DNA from: Hygrocybe punicea
Lineage: Eukaryota > Basidiomycota > Agaricomycetes > Agaricales > Hygrophoraceae
Direction of reading: 5' to 3'
Assembly: GCA_963556145.1 (NCBI GenBank)
Contig: OY744468.1
Coordinates: 4,526,001-4,590,000 of the forward strand
DNA: 64,000 bases
Shown here: positions 23,897 to 35,600 of the stretch, piece after piece
Position numbering within the stretch: the first letter of the stretch is position 1
Layout: every line of letters starts with the position of its first letter
Notes under the pieces: model-generated
The model's database searches: none
What the model was told of the DNA's origin: nothing
What the model saw: only the letters and a program-made list of their open reading frames with translations
Program-made: the position numbers and the translations under genes

Positions 23897-24107
23897 CCGG
23901 GTAACCCTCAGCTTGGAATGTGAGTACCCGTGACAAAACCCATACCCTGAGGGTGGGTACGGGTTTTCAACAGGTATGGGTATGGGTACCCCTGGAATTA
24001 CCCAGGGGTTACCTGTGCCATTCACTAATTGCTATTGATATTGCGTTATTGGGAATGGCAAACTCCTGCATGATCAAAAATTGAGACATAGAATTTGGTT
24101 CCACATA

Positions 24108-24868
24108 CAGTCATCCGCTGGTCCTTGAAACACTCAAATTTTGTCTGGTGCATAAGTCAAATTAGATACATATCTATAGAAATCAGTGTAGTAGATATTC
24201 ACCTCCCTAGTGCAATCTACAGAATTGCTGTAAATGTTGAGTGGATTGATTGAATAACCAGCAAGATCAAGGATAATCTTTACAAAAAGTCCTTATCAAA
24301 TGGAAAACTAGTCCTTGAAACACTGTCACATCACACTACCATCGTCTTATCTACTCGTCGTCTTCTTCATTGCTATCCTCCTCATTTCTGGACAATTCCA
24401 CCCCATTCCCCAAAAGCTTTGGCCTCCCAGAATCATAGCAGACAGACTTGAGAGGATTCTATGAAAATTACGCCCTCAGCAGTCAGTGGTATATTGACTT
24501 CCATTTTTGGAAATGTGTGATGTGACATAGATAAAGACATGGCCTTGACTTCTCTGCCTTTCCAGGTTTCCCAAACTCATGTTCATGTTTGTAGTGAGTC
24601 TATTGTATGTCAGGACAGTGTGTTTGCTCCAAAATCACTTTTTTTTGCTACATTTTCCATCTCTGGATCACTAGTAATGAGATTGTATGGTATAATTCTA
24701 TCATTGCTCTGTGTAGACTTCTCTGATTATTCTAAAAAAATTCCAAGACAGATATATGGCATTGTAGAGTAGATTTACCAAAAAGATCTGCACACAAGTT
24801 GGAGTGAATGATGAAAAGTAAATTCTGTTTCAAGGACCGGTGGTGTTTCAAGGACCGATGGATGACTG
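24108..24868. mobile_element. MITE-like element with TA duplication
   Basis: The inverted ends are CAGTCATCCGCTGGTCCTTG and the complement of CAGTCATCCATCGGTCCTTG, with TA outside both (24106-24107, 24869-24870). The 761-bp body also has internal GTCCTTGAAACACT copies near both ends. There is no transposase. It interrupts the FunK1 pseudogene and differs from the TA elements at 2402 and 16071. Confidence 0.85.
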
Positions 24869-25530
24869 TATTGCCACCATTATGAAATATCTGCAACCTT
24901 CTTGCCACTCAAGTGGAGAATTATGTAGAATGATGGTGGACTAATTTGTAATATTGTTAGTGAATATGTTGGAATATTCTACATCTGTATCAACATCAAC
25001 TTGAAGAATCCACTACCACTAGGAACCTTGACACTTTTCAATTTATGTGTTGTCTTGTCCAGGAGCTCAGCTTCAACACAACCTGACTCCTGCAGAACTT
25101 TGAAGAAACATTGCCAAAACAGTCACACAAGTGACACAACCCAGACTTCATGGAGGAGGACAACTGCCAGTGACTGAATAGAGGAACTGAGTCTGACACT
25201 GGCAATGGAGAATTGGTGGGATGAATGATGGCAGAGAAGTTGGGGCCCTTGAAGACTTGGACGGCCAATTTATATATCATAAGTGTGTGCATACAATGGT
25301 AAGGAAAACCCTTAATTCGGTCTTAAGCCTTCCTCTTCGGGTCTTAATGTAAATAAGAGCAACGTAATCGAAATCGAGATTTAAGATGCGTCATGTGATT
25401 TGATGGAAGAAAAGTTGAGGAGGCAATTTGTTATGGATTACTATGGATTTTCGTCCCTCCCTATTGCTATAGTGATAAATTGTTTCGCGACATGATCTGA
25501 TTTAACATCTACCACTGCACTACCAACAAC

Positions 25531-26269
25531 ATGACCTCCTTCTACGACCTCAAAGTTGACCTTCCCGGAACTGACAAGCCCTACTATTTCTCAGAACTGA
25601 AGGGAAAGGTTGTCCTTATTGTAAACGTCGCATCGGAATGGTGAGTAGCCCCCGACTTCAGGTTGCTGTCTCATTCCTCCAATACGTATATAGTTATTTC
25701 ACTTCTCAATACTCAGGTGCGAGATTTCGCAACTGTTATAGCTTCAGACACTTTCCACCGATGTTTCTTTACCGAAACTATTCAGGGCTCCAAAGGCTGT
25801 ACGATAAATACCACGAGAAGGGCTTCATGGTCATTGGATTTCCTTGCAATCAGGTACATAACTCATTGGATTTGTTTCATGAACGTCTCTTGAATCATTT
25901 CAGTTCGGTGCACAAGAACCCGGCACCGATGCCGACATCAGTAAATTCTGTGTGGTTAATCACGGTGTCACATTCCCTTTGATGAAAAAGTCGGATGTCA
26001 ACGGAAACAAAACGAACGAAGTGTTTAAGTGGCTGAAGAAAGAGAAGGCAGGGCTTCTGGGCCTCAGCAGAATCAAAGTGAGTTGCCTCATATCCGTTGC
26101 CAGTGAATGACTTCCAAGTCTGTTCGACAACTTGTAGTGGAACTTCGAGAAGTTCCTTGTCAACAAAGAGGGCACGGTCGTAAATCGATGGATGTCTACA
26201 ACTACACCTGAAGCTATTGATGCCGAGGTCGCCAGGCTCCTTGAACTAGATGGTGACAATAGTCTTTAA
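25531..26269 (+). CDS. Glutathione-peroxidase-like thiol peroxidase
   Basis: Predicted peroxidase reducing hydroperoxides, probably with thioredoxin. Four exons fit in frame: 25531-25640, 25742-25853, 25904-26077 and 26138-26269, giving 175 aa (family about 160). Seen: KVVLIVNVAS before the peroxidatic Cys, which is split by intron 1; then GLQRLYDKY, GFPCNQFGAQEPG (resolving Cys and Gln), and WNFEKFLV (Trp and Asn of the catalytic tetrad). The acceptor at 25741 is chosen because it restores Cys and the frame; other AGs give a stop. Oddly, the usual CGFT motif becomes CFRHFPP with a small insertion, so the region after the Cys is atypical or the splice differs. The minus-strand FunK1 remnant starts about 240 bp upstream. 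Confidence 0.85.
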
Positions 26270-26289
26270 AGTTATGAAGATATATTCCT

Positions 26290-27320
26290 GGTCTCAACGA
26301 TGCCTACTTTAGATATAAATCTAGATAATCAGAGACCAATTACTCTGGAGTTGATATCACATCTTGCGGTATCATGTGTCGAGGATTCTGATATTCCACT
26401 CCGCGACTGCTATCAATGACCCTGTCACAGTCGCGTTGCTCGCGATATTATATTGAAATATAAAGTACGAGCTCTTGACGGTATGATCATACTGCCTTGA
26501 TGTGAAGCTCTCGTCACTGATCTGTTTTGCAGCAAACCAATGCCGCCGTGTTCCTGGTTGCCTGTTAATCTCACAAGTGTTTCGATTAGGTACGGCATTA
26601 TGACGTTTAAGAACTTCTTCTGTTCCTTCTTAAATGTCTGTAGAACTGGCAGCATTTGTTCACCCTTTACCTCCATCTCCCAACTTGGGCCTCCTTCATA
26701 TCGACCTGCGATTCCGTCCTTCTAGGATATTGCTTTCCCCCGACACACAACCAAACCGCTGACAGATGGAACCGAACATCTATACGAACTAATCTATCGG
26801 TAAGTTGCATGTTGTTCTTGCGTTGATTTATCGTCAGCGGGGAAATTCACGACATGATGTTTTTTCGCGACACTTTATGGTCTAGAGCCATGGGGTCCCA
26901 GAACATGCGTCCTCACAAAGAAGCCTGACGGACAATATGAATGGCCATTCTTGATCCCCTTTCTTAACGAAGTTACCAGGCCTCCTCATCCTAGGGAACC
27001 AGAACGGATGTATAGTTCCCAATCCGTTCTCGGAAAGGCACACCAGGGTGTCCAGTACGATCTTAGTATCCAAATATCTCGCGGTGGCTTTGAAACGGTC
27101 AGCCTGTATGTATGTCTTTGTCGATCCGGAGCGTCATGTCGCAAACTCATATTTATGGTGATTCGACAGTGCTGAGACCAGATCTCCGTGTATCAGAACC
27201 ACACGCTGCCAGGTCCAGATAATGATCCTGTGGCTTCAATCTCCGTGTTCAGGGGTCCGTTTGCCAGCAGCCTGCATTGGAGGTGTGACCACATCGGCGG
27301 TTCATCATTACTAATCAAGC
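26290..27320 (+). pseudogene. Arrestin-like N-terminal domain fragment
   Basis: A coding-like segment at 26883-27102 reads PDGQYEWPFLIPFLNEV, then HQGVQYDLSIQISRGGF. This is the pattern of basidiomycete arrestin-like (alpha-arrestin-type) proteins, which act as membrane-trafficking adaptors. A preceding exon-like piece (to about 26800, ending before GTAAGT) and an intron to TCTAG at 26885 are plausible, as is a following intron of about 75 bp ending near 27171. Downstream, the expected second arrestin domain is missing and stops appear, so this is probably a fragment. The family call rests on motif memory only. Confidence 0.45.
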
Positions 27321-27344
27321 TCCTGAAGTTTTTTGGGGTACAGT

Positions 27345-27830
27345 ATAAGTGAATGCGGCCCTGCCCTGAAACAGCGGCAAGGCCCGGGAAGGAAGTATAT
27401 TTACACGAGAAAAATAAAAAGCTATTGGGAATTGTAAGGGATTGTTAAGAAAAGGTGAAATGTTGGAGGCAAATTGAGAGTGTGAGATATGGAAAAGAAA
27501 CACATAGTCCAGTAACAAATGCAGAGTCCGGTAGGAAAGAGGAGATAAAAGGTGAGACTCGGAGGAGGTGATATGTAGCACCTGGGTTAGCGGTTGATGA
27601 AGAGGAATGCCACCTGTAAGCCCAGGTGTTTGTGAACATAATTTGCAAGCATCTGAGGCCCAACGACCTATTGATTGGATGAGGTAAGGTGGTATGCCTG
27701 TGGCACCACCAGAACAGAGTGAGTGCCCGATGTTTCGGTCAGGGAAATGCACACGGAGGCATGAGATGAACTATGATCATGTGGGCAGGGAACCATTGGA
27801 GCATAGAAAAAGTTCTGGATGTATAGAATT
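27345..27830 (-). pseudogene. Tyrosine recombinase C-terminal remnant
   Basis: The minus strand reads DRNIGHSLCSGGAT and LIQSIGRWASDACKLC. This is the H-x-x-R box (here GHSLCSGGAT, with Arg replaced) and the GRW..S.A motif before the catalytic Tyr of DIRS/Ngaro-type recombinases. A preceding WFPAH piece is compatible. The catalytic Arg and Tyr are not preserved, so it is dead. No RT or gag lies nearby. Confidence 0.55.
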
Positions 27831-28000
27831 GCCTTGACTATAGCCAATTCTTTCGAAAAATGGCTATATCATTGTCAATAAAATAGTGGAAATTATGAGA
27901 ATATTTGGGTGCATAGATCACACGAAAAGCCGGAGGGTCCTCTGCCAACATTAGTTGTTGCAATGAGTCTCTGGTCTCCTATTGGACCATCTTTTCCGAG
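27825..28000. repeat. Dispersed repeat, inverted copy at 38243-38404
   Basis: About 160 bp here (GTGGAAATTATGAGAATATT, GGGTCCTCTGCCAACATTAG) reappears in reverse orientation at 38243-38404 with roughly 90% identity by eye. One frame of the other copy is open (LAEDPPAFRVIYASKYSHN), but no family is recognised. Confidence 0.8.
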
Positions 28001-28143
28001 TCCTAAATTTATTTGGACTCGGTCTTAATGTGGAGCTCCATTTCGTCCAGCCATCTATTCTCGCGGCAAATGTCGAGATTGGTTGTGTTTGCATGCTCAC
28101 CCAAAAGTTTCTTAAGTCCCTCGTCTCGAGTTCATTCACAACT

Positions 28144-29200
28144 CCTCAATAGCGCGCCAAAGTGGACTGACGACCAAACGAGAACCAAATTTGCGGTTGG
28201 GTACTCCCAGGCAGCGGCCAGCCGCCCATGTATGTATATTTTTTATTTTTTAATGTTTGATTCTACCTACTAAAACACCAGCTGCAGGTGAACGCGCAAA
28301 GCCGTACTACTAGTAAACGACCACCAACACCACTATCTCCATCACCACGATCCCTGCTAACCTCGACAGCGATGGCCGCGAATGCAAACATCAACTCTAT
28401 GGCCGACACGGCAACTTCAAACATCCCACCCACGCCGCCTCCAATGCGTGTGCACTCAAATGAACGTGAATAATGGCGGGAATGACAAGACAGAACGCGC
28501 AGCAGGGGGTGGTCCCTCCTGCTATATGGTATGTCTTTCCATGTCTATTGTCCTTTTCATTCTCATCGCTCAACACGCACAACATCGACAACTAGGAATG
28601 CGAAAATCAACACGCGGCCTCCGCTGTACTCAGACGGGCCCACAACACGCGCAAGACGCGAACAAACATGAATGCGGGGGGAATGCCAACGTCAATATGA
28701 CAATTTGTGCAGTAGGGGTTGGTGCACCCACCCCCGCTACTATTTGGTGTGTCTTTTTTTACTATCTTGTATTCTTTTTTATTCGTATTTCCAAATGCGG
28801 CACAGTACTACCAATATCCCGCCCTACGCCAACACCACAGGCAGCTCTGGTAACGGGACTATGCCCATTATCAGCGCTGCGGCAGCACTAGCTCCCATCA
28901 CAACGCAGCAATGGCGCCAGCATCAGCACTGAGGCCAGCACCAGCTCCGCGCCACCTTTCCGCGTAATACGCATATGTGAACGAACGTGAATGGGGTGGA
29001 ATAGTAGGGTTAACAAGACAGAACACCCAGCAGGGGTGGTGTGTCCCCCCGCTGCTATTTGGTATGTTTTATTTTTTATTCTTGTTGATAAATGCGACAC
29101 GGTGCTTCCAGCACCCACACCGGCATCAGCGACAGCACCTATGCCTACGACGGTGTGCCACACAGGCGGATTCGAGGAATGACTGGACCCTTCACTAGGG
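28144..29200 (+). repeat. Tandem hairpin/splice-donor modules
   Basis: Four units of roughly 200-320 bp each contain a G/C-rich hairpin followed within about 12 bp by a donor-like GTRTGT and a T-rich, intron-like tract: GGCAGCGGCCAGCCGCC near 28210 with GTATGT; AGCAGGGGG...CCTCCTGCT at 28501 with GTATGT at 28529; AGTAGGGG...CCCCCGCTACT at 28711 with GTGTGT; and AGCAGGGG...CCCCGCTGCT at 29030 with GTATGT. The stretches between are rich in AACAC, ACGC and GCA codon-like runs. No protein family is recognised and no terminal repeats were found. Confidence 0.5.
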
Positions 29201-29463
29201 CCGATGACTGGCGTATTGGTGACTGCCCACCAGCGGGGTAGGAATCCTGTTTATGTTGAAGTCCCTGGTGTTTGGTAAGGTTCGTTGTAAACGGGTAAGG
29301 TGTAGGTACATGTTCGTGTAGAATAATATCCATGATACACGTACCTATTCGTTAACATCATCCTTTATGGTTATTGTCTCAATGGGAGCTTTAAAGTAAC
29401 CTACCGCCGCAGGCGTATTCATAAACGGCTCAAAAATATACATATATTCGTGTGCGCGATACA

Positions 29464-30390
29464 TCATTGTTCTACGTCCATTCGATTGTGGTTGAGCCTT
29501 TTTGCCTTTGCGTCATCGTTGCCGTCATTATTATAACCAACTTTCCGCTTGAGCGTCGGCTTTCCCTGATTGTTTGGAACTGTCATGCGCTTCCTCAAGG
29601 CGTCCTGGTCAATCTGATGTTAAGTATGTATCTTCAACTGAACTTGTTTGTGAACTAGTACCTGAGTGAAAGTGCTGTTGATCAATGCGATAGAATGAAG
29701 AACCGTCAACATTTTGAAATTTTGATCCTTGAGCGGCACACAGACAAAGGACATCTGGACTTCGACGATATCACCAAGACGGAAAATTTGAGGCTTGGCT
29801 GGTTCAAAGCTGTCGTAAATTGTCAGTCCAATTTGCAATGCGCCGTGCTGGTTCCACTTTACCTTTTGTCCCCTTCTTCATTGATGTGGCATGTGTAATA
29901 AAGTACGTTATTTTCCTCGCCATGTACATAGCCAGACTTGGCCATATCAGCCAGGATTCCATGGGGGTCAACCACCTCACTGAATGGGACGTGTTCCATC
30001 CCCGGTGCATCCCTCTTTGGCGTGAAATACCGGTTTGTGATATCGAGAGCCTGATGTCCTGCATAGGTTGCCGCACTCCAGCTGTCTAGCTTTCCATCGG
30101 GAAATTGGCGATGAAATTGGGCATAAATGTCTTGCACTGCTTTCACGGCTTCGTCGAATGTGGTCGTTCCTGCGCCCGTGATAGAGACGCCCTGCCTAAT
30201 GAACTTGTAGCGAGCTGGCTTGATACTTTCAGAAAGATTAGCATCGCCTTTCTGTCGTTGGGAACATCTACTCACGAAGGCTTTTCTAAAACGGGCGGTA
30301 GAGCAATTCCACACACAATGCCCTGTACGGTGTACACCTTCTCCTTCCTTGCCCTCTCGTTTACCCTGGCTGCATCTCCAGATGGGACAG
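29464..30390 (-). CDS. Conserved agaricomycete hypothetical protein (5' end unclear)
   Basis: Exons are inferred on the minus strand: about 30390-30276, 30225-29863, 29809-29662 and 29604-29464 (stop at 29464-29466), with introns of 50, 53 and 57 bp in compatible phases. The product reads SIKPARYKFIRQGVSITG, then TTTFDEAVKAVQDIYAQF, ALDITNRYF, VDPHGILADM, FRLGDIVEVQMSFVCVPLK, and a Lys-rich tail (QGKPTLKRKVGYNND) that looks like a nuclear signal. I recognise this as a multi-copy family of uncharacterised mushroom proteins, often near mobile elements; no function is known to me. The start codon was not found; ATG at 30458 is open but lies in a different frame from the exon joined here. Confidence 0.6.
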
Positions 30391-30499
30391 ATGGGGTGTC
30401 GATCAGTCACCAGGTCGGGGGGTGTTCCATGCTGACAATTTCTAGTCGACGATTCCAATCGGCGGGCTGTCAGTTGGTGCGTGAGCTGTACGTCACCAC

Positions 30500-31740
30500 A
30501 TGTTTTTGATCATAATGTACTTTTGTTGCATTGGCTAACTGACGGTTTTCTCCTTCACTTTGCTCAGATGCGAGTTTCTGTAACGCGGTACCTAGTTGAA
30601 GTGGTTCAGTGTTATCATTTGTTCCGCTATGCTGTACGATAATAAGCTACTTACTTGCACCTTGCAGGTCGTACGTTGGGTCCATCGTTTCGCTACGCAA
30701 TTCTTCAATATCTTGTGGCCATGGGTTTTATTATTTTCTACATCTTATGATTCGCGGGAGGCGCTGATTTTCCTTCTTCCGGACCTCATGTTGTTGCACA
30801 TGCCGCCATGGTTTACAGGGTCTAATTGCCTTCCCCAACGCTCTTGATACGATCCACTCTGTCGGCCTAATCATCCTCGTCATTGCCGTCGCTTCCGTCT
30901 GTGCGTCCCGTCTGTGCGTCCCATGCACTCTCCCTCAAGCTGCTATTTAATTGTCTCTGCTTTACTTCGTTTCTCAGACGATTTCTTCACTGTCCACCTG
31001 AAACATCCTCTTTTGTATCCAGGCGCTTCTATGTTGTTCCTCCGTGTGTTCCATGTGTTCTCACTCAGACCACTTTAATTGTCGTTTTCCTTTGTATCCA
31101 TGACATCGTTTTTGAGTTTCTTCACCGTCAATCTGAAACATTCTCGCCGTTGGACGCCTCTTTTTATCTGGGACTTCACTTCTGCGTTGTGTGTGTTCCT
31201 CTCTTAATTAATTTTGTATCCCTTCACTTCTGACTCAGCGAGTCGCTTCGCCGTCGATCTGAAACATCCTCACTGTTGACCACCTCTCAAATTGTTATCT
31301 GAGAAGATAATGTGTATGAGGGCAAATAGGCTGGGAGATGGAATAGTGTCTATGTCGAGCAGTTGTAACAAATTTTAACTTATTAATATTAATTTCCGGG
31401 CCTTGTCTATTAATGCCGCATTCAACTTACGTCCGCCACAGTCTCCTTTCTGTGGCGCTGCTTCCTGCGGCATTCATGGTGTGTCTCATTATCTTAACGA
31501 CGCGATGTTTCGACTTGAATGTGGCAGGGCACGCAGTGTGTATATTCCTCTTTCTTTTTCGCGGAAAGCACTGATGTAGTTCTTTATAAGTTGGCCTTGT
31601 ACCATCTGCACTCCTCAACGCTTGCCAATCTCTTCGTACTCTACAACCAATCGATCTACACTAGCATGTCTACGTGATCTGCGTCGAAACGGTGATATTC
31701 GATTTCTTTCATCTGCCTTAACCGTGCTTGATACTTTGTT
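30500..31740. other. No gene seen
   Basis: C/T-rich sequence. A short block with ATCTGAAACAT is repeated about three times (near 31000, 31130 and 31255). Short frames on both strands have no recognisable domain. Confidence 0.5.
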
Positions 31741-31748
31741 TTGTGCGG

Positions 31749-32540
31749 CTAGTTCTCCGATGAAAAAGGTGGATAAAGTCGTTGCCCCGCTGTCTCCATC
31801 TCCGGTTCAAAAGCAGTAGGTTTTTCACCTTCTGGGATGGTCGTTTTCAACATACTTTTTTGTATAGATCTGGAAAAAAGGAAACTGCGAAGCGAAAGGC
31901 AGTCGCCCTCTCCGACTCTGATATGTTTGTATATTATCTTGTTTCTGTTATTTTTTACCACTGAGGCATATCCACTTATTAGTGAAATTGTCAAGGGTCC
32001 GAAAGTTCGCACCAAAAAAATAAAGTCAGCACCCGCACCCGCTCCAGGCTCTCAAGATTACCAGGAGCTGCCTCCTGTGTCTTTCTCGTACGTGTTCTCT
32101 GCTCTCCCTCGATTCAATGATTTACTCTTGTTGAAATCTAGAGTTGATGCTGCGCTCCTTGACATCAAGTCCTCCCTCGTCTTCGGCAGCGATGCAGATG
32201 CCTCCGATTTGTCTACTGAAGAGGAGGTGGCGAGGTACGAGATGTCTATGGATTTCTTATGCTGTACTGATTGTATACAGGTCCTCTGTCATAAAGGGCA
32301 AGACTATGAGTAAGAAAAACACATCTAGCAAGGGCAACGGCAAGGGCAAAGGCAAGGGTAAGGACACAACTGTGTCTACCCCGACCAGGCAACAATCTCC
32401 TATGTAATCCATCCATTTACGTGCGCTCTTGAATACTGACCGCCCCCAGCTCAGAAACTGGGCACTGTGAAGTCACGCCGTTGCCTGTGAGGGCACGTTC
32501 TAGGTAATTTGTTCCGAGTTTTCCTTATTCTATTGTCTGA
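31749..32540 (+). CDS. Hypothetical gene fragment with introns
   Basis: A coding-like series with splice-like joins: from ATG at 31759 (MKKVDKVVAPLSPSPVQKQ) to a donor GTAGGT at 31819; a Lys-rich piece after TATAG at about 31867 (SGKKETAKRKAV); a piece with GPKVRTKKIK and an Asp/Ser/Glu-rich stretch (GSDADASDLSTEEE); and a basic Gly/Lys run (NGKGKGKGKGK) ending at TAA near 32407. No family is recognised; it looks like a low-complexity, possibly nuclear, protein. It lies immediately upstream of the Helitron coding region and could be host sequence or captured by the Helitron. Confidence 0.35.
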
Positions 32541-32601
32541 CTTTTTGTAGTAGAACCAAGGTCAAGTCTGAGAAAGCTCGCCTCATGATAAACACTTTCA
32601 G

Positions 32602-35600
32602 ACAGATATATATTTTCCATTTGTTGCTTTCAGCCATGCTCAAGTGAAGGCAAGCACATCTGGTGGTTATCTGCTTGCTGACAAGGCTAAATTCCATGAT
32701 ATAACCAATCGGCTGTTGAGTGTTGACCAAAATGTGTTGTCTTCATTGGCCAAAAGGCTGTCGGAAGGTGAAGTTGTTAAACCAGCTAGCCAAGAAGAGA
32801 AAGACTGTTACCAAGTAGTACGAGACCTTGATCATGTAGGAGCCAAGGTAAGTGGATCCACTACTAGCAAGAAGTTTATGAGAAATGAAATTTGGTCTTT
32901 GATTTCATACTGTGGTGCTCCTTCTTGGTATATTACTTTATCTCCAGCTGATATCAAGCACCCAATTTGTCTGTACTTTGCTGATACAAAAGAGAAGTTT
33001 GAACCAAAAATTAGATCAAGTGATGAGAGAATGCGTCTTATTGCTAGAAATCCAGTTGCTGGTGCACGTTTCTTTCATTTCATGGTTAGTCTATTCATAA
33101 AGCATGTTTTGGGTGTAGATACAGATCATCCAGGAATATATGGAGAAACATCAGCTTATTATGGCACAGTTGAGCAGCAAGGACGTCTCACTTTGCATCT
33201 TCACATATTAATTTGGATTCTTGGATGCCTCACTCCAAAAGAGATAAGAAAGCGAATTTTAGATCCTTCTTCAGATTTTCAGAAGAAATTAGTTGAGTAT
33301 TTGGAGAGTACACATATTGGTGAATTTCTTACTGGAACAAAGGATGAAGTGCTCACAAATATTGAAAAAGCTTCTCAGTTAGAAAATTATATAGATCCAA
33401 CACAAACTTTGCCTGAAGCACCCCCTAGTGCTTGTGCTAAAATGTGTGGGAATTGTCAGCTGTGTCATCAATGGAATCTATGGCAAGTTAATTATGAGAA
33501 AGTGGTAGACGATATTTTGGCAAAATCCAACATACATCACTGTTCCAGCAACAGGAATAAAGATGGTGCTCAAAATAAATCACGTCAATATGTTGGGTGT
33601 ATGGATAACAAGTGGGGGAAATGTAAAGCAAGGTTTCCACGTCCTGTATTTACTCATACTGAAGTAGACACTGAAACTGGTGCTCTTAACATGAAAAAGG
33701 CAGAGCCAATGATTAACACAATTACACCTCTTCTTACTTACTTGTGTCGCTCTAACACAGATGTGAGCTCTCTAAAATCAGGAACTGCAATAAAAGGGGT
33801 CATTCTTTATGTGTCTGACTACATTACCAAGATTTCCTTAAAAACACATGTTATATTTGACACTATTCGAGCAATGTTTCAAAAAAATAGTGAGATGATT
33901 GGTGGTAGTGAGACTCAAAAGGAGAAAGCACGTAAACTCATGACCAAGATTGTGAACAATCTCAGTGCTAAGATGGAAATTGGTTCACCGATGGCCTGTA
34001 TGTATCTTTTGCGAAATCCTGACCATTATACAAATCATAAGTTTGCTCCTTTCTATTGGCAGAGCTACATTCATGAGGCACGACAGGTCTGGAATACTGA
34101 TGATACTAAGGAGCATGTTGAAAAGGTAGCCTTGATCAAACGTAGAGATTGTATTATTGAATTGTCCCCTGTTTATGATTACATTTATCGCCCTCAAGAA
34201 CTGGTGCATATGTGCTTGTATGATTGGGTAAGTCGATGCTCAAGAGAGAAACTTTCTGAATCCAAATTAAATAAAAAAAACTATATTGAAGAACTGGCCA
34301 GTGTTGCAGATGAGAGTGAGAATTATGATACATCTTTCATATATCAAGATGAAACAATCATATCTGATATGGACAGTGACAATGCTGTGTCTATGAGTAA
34401 CTTGAAAATTGAGAAGCCAGGTAAGAATTATGCAGGCAAAGTTCCAGTTTTGGATGTGACAAATACATCTTCTGCTGGGCTGTTTGCATTTCTTGACCGT
34501 CATCCACTTCACAAGTCACATGGGACACGTTGTGTAAAAGAAGACAGCATTAAAGTTCCCACCTTTATAGGAGCAACTTTACCACGATGTGATCAAGGTG
34601 ATCGTGAATATTATTGCTCAACCATGCTTGCATTGTTTAGACCTTGGCGTTCTGGACATGACTTGAAAACAAAAGATCAATCTTGGGATGAGTCCTTTTT
34701 ATCATATAGCTTTACTCTGAGACAAAGAGAACTTATGAACAATTTTAATATAAAATATGAATGTCTTGATGCTCGTGATGACTTTCATGCCCAGCTTCGT
34801 AAAGGTTCAGTTGTCTTGCCAAGTTGGATTCAAGGTTCTGACTATACATTGGATCATAACAATGATTTGGAGCAAGTGGATGATGACTACATATTTGAAG
34901 ATGTCTCTGCAAAGTTGGGTGAAGAGTTTGACACTGAATTTAGGGAAATTGGCAAGCGAGAAAAGAAACGTCAACTTGATATGGCAACTATGCGATCAAT
35001 AATGACTCACACAGGTTGGACAGAGCCTTTATCCACAGAGACATCAGTTGCCCAGTTACCATCACCAGAGATTATCCAAACTGGGAGTCAATGGAAAGCT
35101 GTTGTGCAGAAGAAAAGACAAGATATACTTGAATGTCGTGCAGAAAACCTGCCTGAATATCTGGCACAACCATCAAGTCATCATGATAGCCAGGTTAGAG
35201 TTGTTGATAGATCATATCTTGAAAAGAGTTCTCATTCTGGTAAATCTTTGTTAGCACTAGACAGCATTGTGGAAGAGTTTAGATTAAATGAGGAACAAAA
35301 AATAGCATTTTACATTGTTGCACATCATGCATCCATTGGCAATTCTGAGCAATTGAAAATGCATATTGGAGGTATGGGTGGAACTGGTAAAACACAAGTT
35401 TTGAAGGCATTAGTAAAAATTTTCAAGTCAAAAAATGAAGCTCATCGTTTTGTTATTGTGGCACCTACTGGAACTGCTGCAGCTCTGCTAGCAGGATCTA
35501 CATATCACTATATGTTTGGATTAAATGAGAGTACTGATGAGCAGATATCAATTAAACAACTTTCTCAATTAAGATCATGACTGCTGGGAGTTGATTACAT

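Larger units (their letters stand above)
17477..24027. mobile_element. Non-autonomous hAT element hosting an LTR element
   Basis: The ends are TAGTGAATGGGTATGGGTA and the complement of TAGTGAATGG. The 8-bp duplication ATTGCTAT is exact at 17469-17476 and 24028-24035. The hAT sequence proper is 17477-18497 plus 23901-24027, with the LTR element at 18498-23896 and one CCGG copy in between. It contains a splice-like intron (GTAAGT at about 17689 to TTACAG at about 17733), an ACA/CAA-rich block, a hairpin GTGGTGCACCCAC at 18171 followed by CAG|GTGAGT at 18194, and the palindrome GTCAATTGAC at about 18390. There is no transposase. It lies inside the FunK1 pseudogene. Confidence 0.9.
15420..25292 (-). 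pseudogene. FunK1-type protein kinase pseudogene, split by transposons
   Basis: Minus-strand pieces at 25292-24869, 24105-24028, 17476-17214 and 16068-15420 read as one fungal FunK1-family Ser/Thr kinase. Seen in order: an N-terminal piece; SRTWLGYDPTII; a nucleotide-binding-region motif GGEDYVIKDA (Lys in place); DIPKVVEKVIVEVDGE; and a catalytic loop LHHDISMNNVMM where most kinases have HRD. Removing the element at 16071-17213 with one TA leaves the frame running through the join. A TGA stands where the family has Trp (IKDAxAD), and further stops and shifts occur in the C-terminal third. FunK1 kinases are an expanded, fast-evolving family in mushrooms. This copy cannot be functional. The exact start was not placed. 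Confidence 0.75.

Noticed and set aside
25641..25760. A TGA at the active-site position of the peroxidase, suggesting selenocysteine
   Set aside because: It appears only if the acceptor at 25747 is used. The acceptor six bases earlier (25741) gives Cys in frame. Selenoprotein machinery is not known to me in Dikarya, and no SECIS-like hairpin was identified downstream.
29145..29200. Similarity of CACACAGGCGGATT to the LINE 3' coding end at 47745 (CACACAGGCAGATT)
   Set aside because: Only about 20 bp match and no poly-A or further LINE sequence follows; chance cannot be excluded.
32644..32646. GTG at 32644 as a Helitron start codon
   Set aside because: The frame continues upstream with family-typical sequence (YFPFVAFSHAQ), and GTG starts are not expected in fungal nuclear genes.
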